Assembly: GCF_000336635.1 (NCBI RefSeq)
Contig: NZ_AOLY01000037.1
Coordinates: forward strand, 51,316-115,315
Length of the DNA: 64,000 nt
Direction: 5' to 3'
From: Haloarcula japonica DSM 6131
GTDB lineage: Archaea > Halobacteriota > Halobacteria > Halobacteriales > Haloarculaceae
Positions 63,166 through 64,000 of this stretch are shown in pieces (the stretch's first letter is position 1; each line of letters opens with the position of its first letter). The position numbers and the translations under genes were made by a program. Under the pieces are notes generated by a model. The model saw only the letters and a program-made list of their open reading frames with translations. It had not been told where the DNA came from and made no database searches.

Positions 63166-64000
63166 ATGGGCCGGAGGGGGGGACACGAACCACTCACAGT
63201 CGCTGCCGTCGGCGCAATAGAGCGAGAGACACTTGAACTCGCCATGGATGCCGTTGAGGAACACTTCTCGCTGACCGCGCGCGTCGATCATAGGCAGTTT
63301 CACACCGACGGAATCCCCGATAGCGCCCAGCCTACCGGTGATAGTGATCAGTACGACGCAGTTGAGCTGGCGAAATACGTAGCCAGTGAGACGGATGGCA
63401 GCCGAACGCTTGTTGTGACGAATCAAGATGTCTCACAAGGCCGGCGGCAGTCGCTGTTCGGAATTGGAATCCGGTACGGCCGGACATCGTTACTCTCGAC
63501 GTTCCGTCTGGGTGAGAACAAGTTCGACGACCGGGTTCGAAAACTGGCTGTCAGTGAGGTCGGGTACATGCTGGGGCTTGAGCTCTGTCCAAACGAGCAG
63601 TGCCCATTCAGGAGAACAGACTCAGTAGCGACGCTGGATGCGGTCGACGAGTCTCCCTGTGAGGCCTGCCAGACGAAACTTGCCGAGGCCATCACGTCTG
63701 GCGATGTGACAGCGGACTCCGAGTCGGCAGATAATGGACGCACTGAGAAATCGGTGGGCCAATCAGATAACACACCGCAAGATCGTTCGACGGATCAATT
63801 GACACACCTCCTCGCTGGCACTGCTCGCTTCTGGACGTCAGTACTCGGCTACGGCGTCGCATTCATTGTGACGCTCCTTGTTCTGATTGGTCTGCTTGAA
63901 GAAGTCGTCGGACTCGCCATCACGGACTCGGATGCAGCAACCTGGGTCATTGTTGTCATCACTGCTGCTGTTGCATGGGTCGTCTACAGGAACTGTCGAG
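63166..64000 (+). CDS. Membrane-anchored archaemetzincin homologue without catalytic His, 3' partial
   Basis: An open frame from ATG 63166 runs off the window end (278 codons so far). Residues 1-175 align by eye with archaemetzincin (AmzA): FGIGIRYGRTSLLSTFRLGENKFDDRVRK matches the family's fold before the active site. The family zinc motif HExGHxxGLxHC reads SEVGYMLGLELC here (130-141): all three His ligands are replaced by Ser, Tyr and Leu. The four structural Cys are kept (Cys 141, 146 and the CEAC pair). A Ser/Asp-rich linker leads to two membrane helices (about 224-243, GYGVAFIVTLLVLIGLL; about 259-275). The ATG lies 3 bp after dph2, so it is cotranscribed. Probably a proteolytically inactive binding protein. 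Confidence 0.75.
   Translation, partial: MGRRGGHEPLTVAAVGAIERETLELAMDAVEEHFSLTARVDHRQFHTDGIPDSAQPTGDSDQYDAVELAKYVASETDGSRTLVVTNQDVSQGRRQSLFGIGIRYGRTSLLSTFRLGENKFDDRVRKLAVSEVGYMLGLELCPNEQCPFRRTDSVATLDAVDESPCEACQTKLAEAITSGDVTADSESADNGRTEKSVGQSDNTPQDRSTDQLTHLLAGTARFWTSVLGYGVAFIVTLLVLIGLLEEVVGLAITDSDAATWVIVVITAAVAWVVYRNCR

Noticed and set aside
62161..63426. A 421-codon minus-strand frame over dph2
   Set aside because: Antisense shadow of dph2 and the following gene; no recognisable protein features.
1..64000. CRISPR arrays, rRNA operons, riboswitches
   Set aside because: No regularly spaced repeats, rRNA-like stretches or known haloarchaeal riboswitch patterns were seen on reading both strands.

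Overview
This window is haloarchaeal DNA, most likely from Haloarcula or a close relative. The evidence is high GC in genes with AT-rich promoters, strongly acidic proteins, Tat-dependent lipoproteins with twin arginines and a lipobox Cys, halobacterial-type soluble transducers, HTH_10 (bacterioopsin-activator-like) regulators, ATGA gene overlaps and many leaderless promoters. The first 33 bases are not genomic: they match the end of a 454 adapter followed by the Nextera/Tn5 mosaic end, so the window starts at a contig edge and the first gene has lost its 5' end.

Layout. (1) 39-1229: a sugar-acid dehydratase of the enolase superfamily. (2) 11071-1310, minus: a livJ-livG-livF-livH-livM ABC importer operon that continues into an unrecognised 51-codon frame, an alpha/beta hydrolase, an acyl-CoA ligase and probably a PAS histidine kinase. 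Together these look like uptake, activation and turnover of an organic acid. (3) 11240-16029: a small membrane protein, an HTH_10 regulator, PEP carboxylase and a universal stress protein. (4) 16051-26058: glycerol catabolism (glpABC, glpK and a membrane protein that may be the glycerol uptake component). Between glpA and glpK lies a soluble chemotaxis transducer fused to a UgpB-like glycerol-3-phosphate-binding domain. (5) 26121-31200: an Orc1/Cdc6-like ATPase and sugar kinases (ROK glucokinase, pyruvate kinase, KDG kinase). (6) 31375-35149: a binding lipoprotein, a membrane transducer lacking the CheA/CheW-binding hairpin tip, and a small coiled-coil protein. (7) 35150-38706: a 2.1-kb gene-poor stretch holding a 40-aa membrane peptide, then a DUF5805-like protein and a tyrosine recombinase. 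(8) 38945-48157: polar amino-acid ABC transporter, omega-aminotransferase, arginase, glutamate dehydrogenase, with an HTH_10 and an IclR regulator at the two ends; this reads as an arginine/ornithine-to-glutamate catabolic region. (9) 48699-56312: a hypothetical protein, then the nitrous-oxide respiration cluster halocyanin-nosZ-membrane protein-nosD-nosF-nosY. (10) 56315-64000: a HisG-like protein, a coiled-coil protein, an MBL-fold hydrolase, a second Usp, a YlbF-family protein, a PAS transducer, dph2, and at the window end a membrane-anchored archaemetzincin homologue that has lost all three zinc-binding His residues.

How the parts fit. The glycerol genes feed dihydroxyacetone phosphate to central metabolism, and the transducer-UgpB fusion could report internal glycerol-3-phosphate to the flagellar system. 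Glucokinase, KDG kinase, pyruvate kinase and PEP carboxylase are central-carbon genes of the haloarchaeal semi-phosphorylative Entner-Doudoroff layout. The strongest candidates for undescribed biology are the transducer-UgpB fusion (20768-23311), the pseudo-archaemetzincin (63166 to end), the tip-less transducer operon (31375-35149) and the coupled 51-aa frame (5714-5869). All assignments come from reading sequence motifs; no database search was run.
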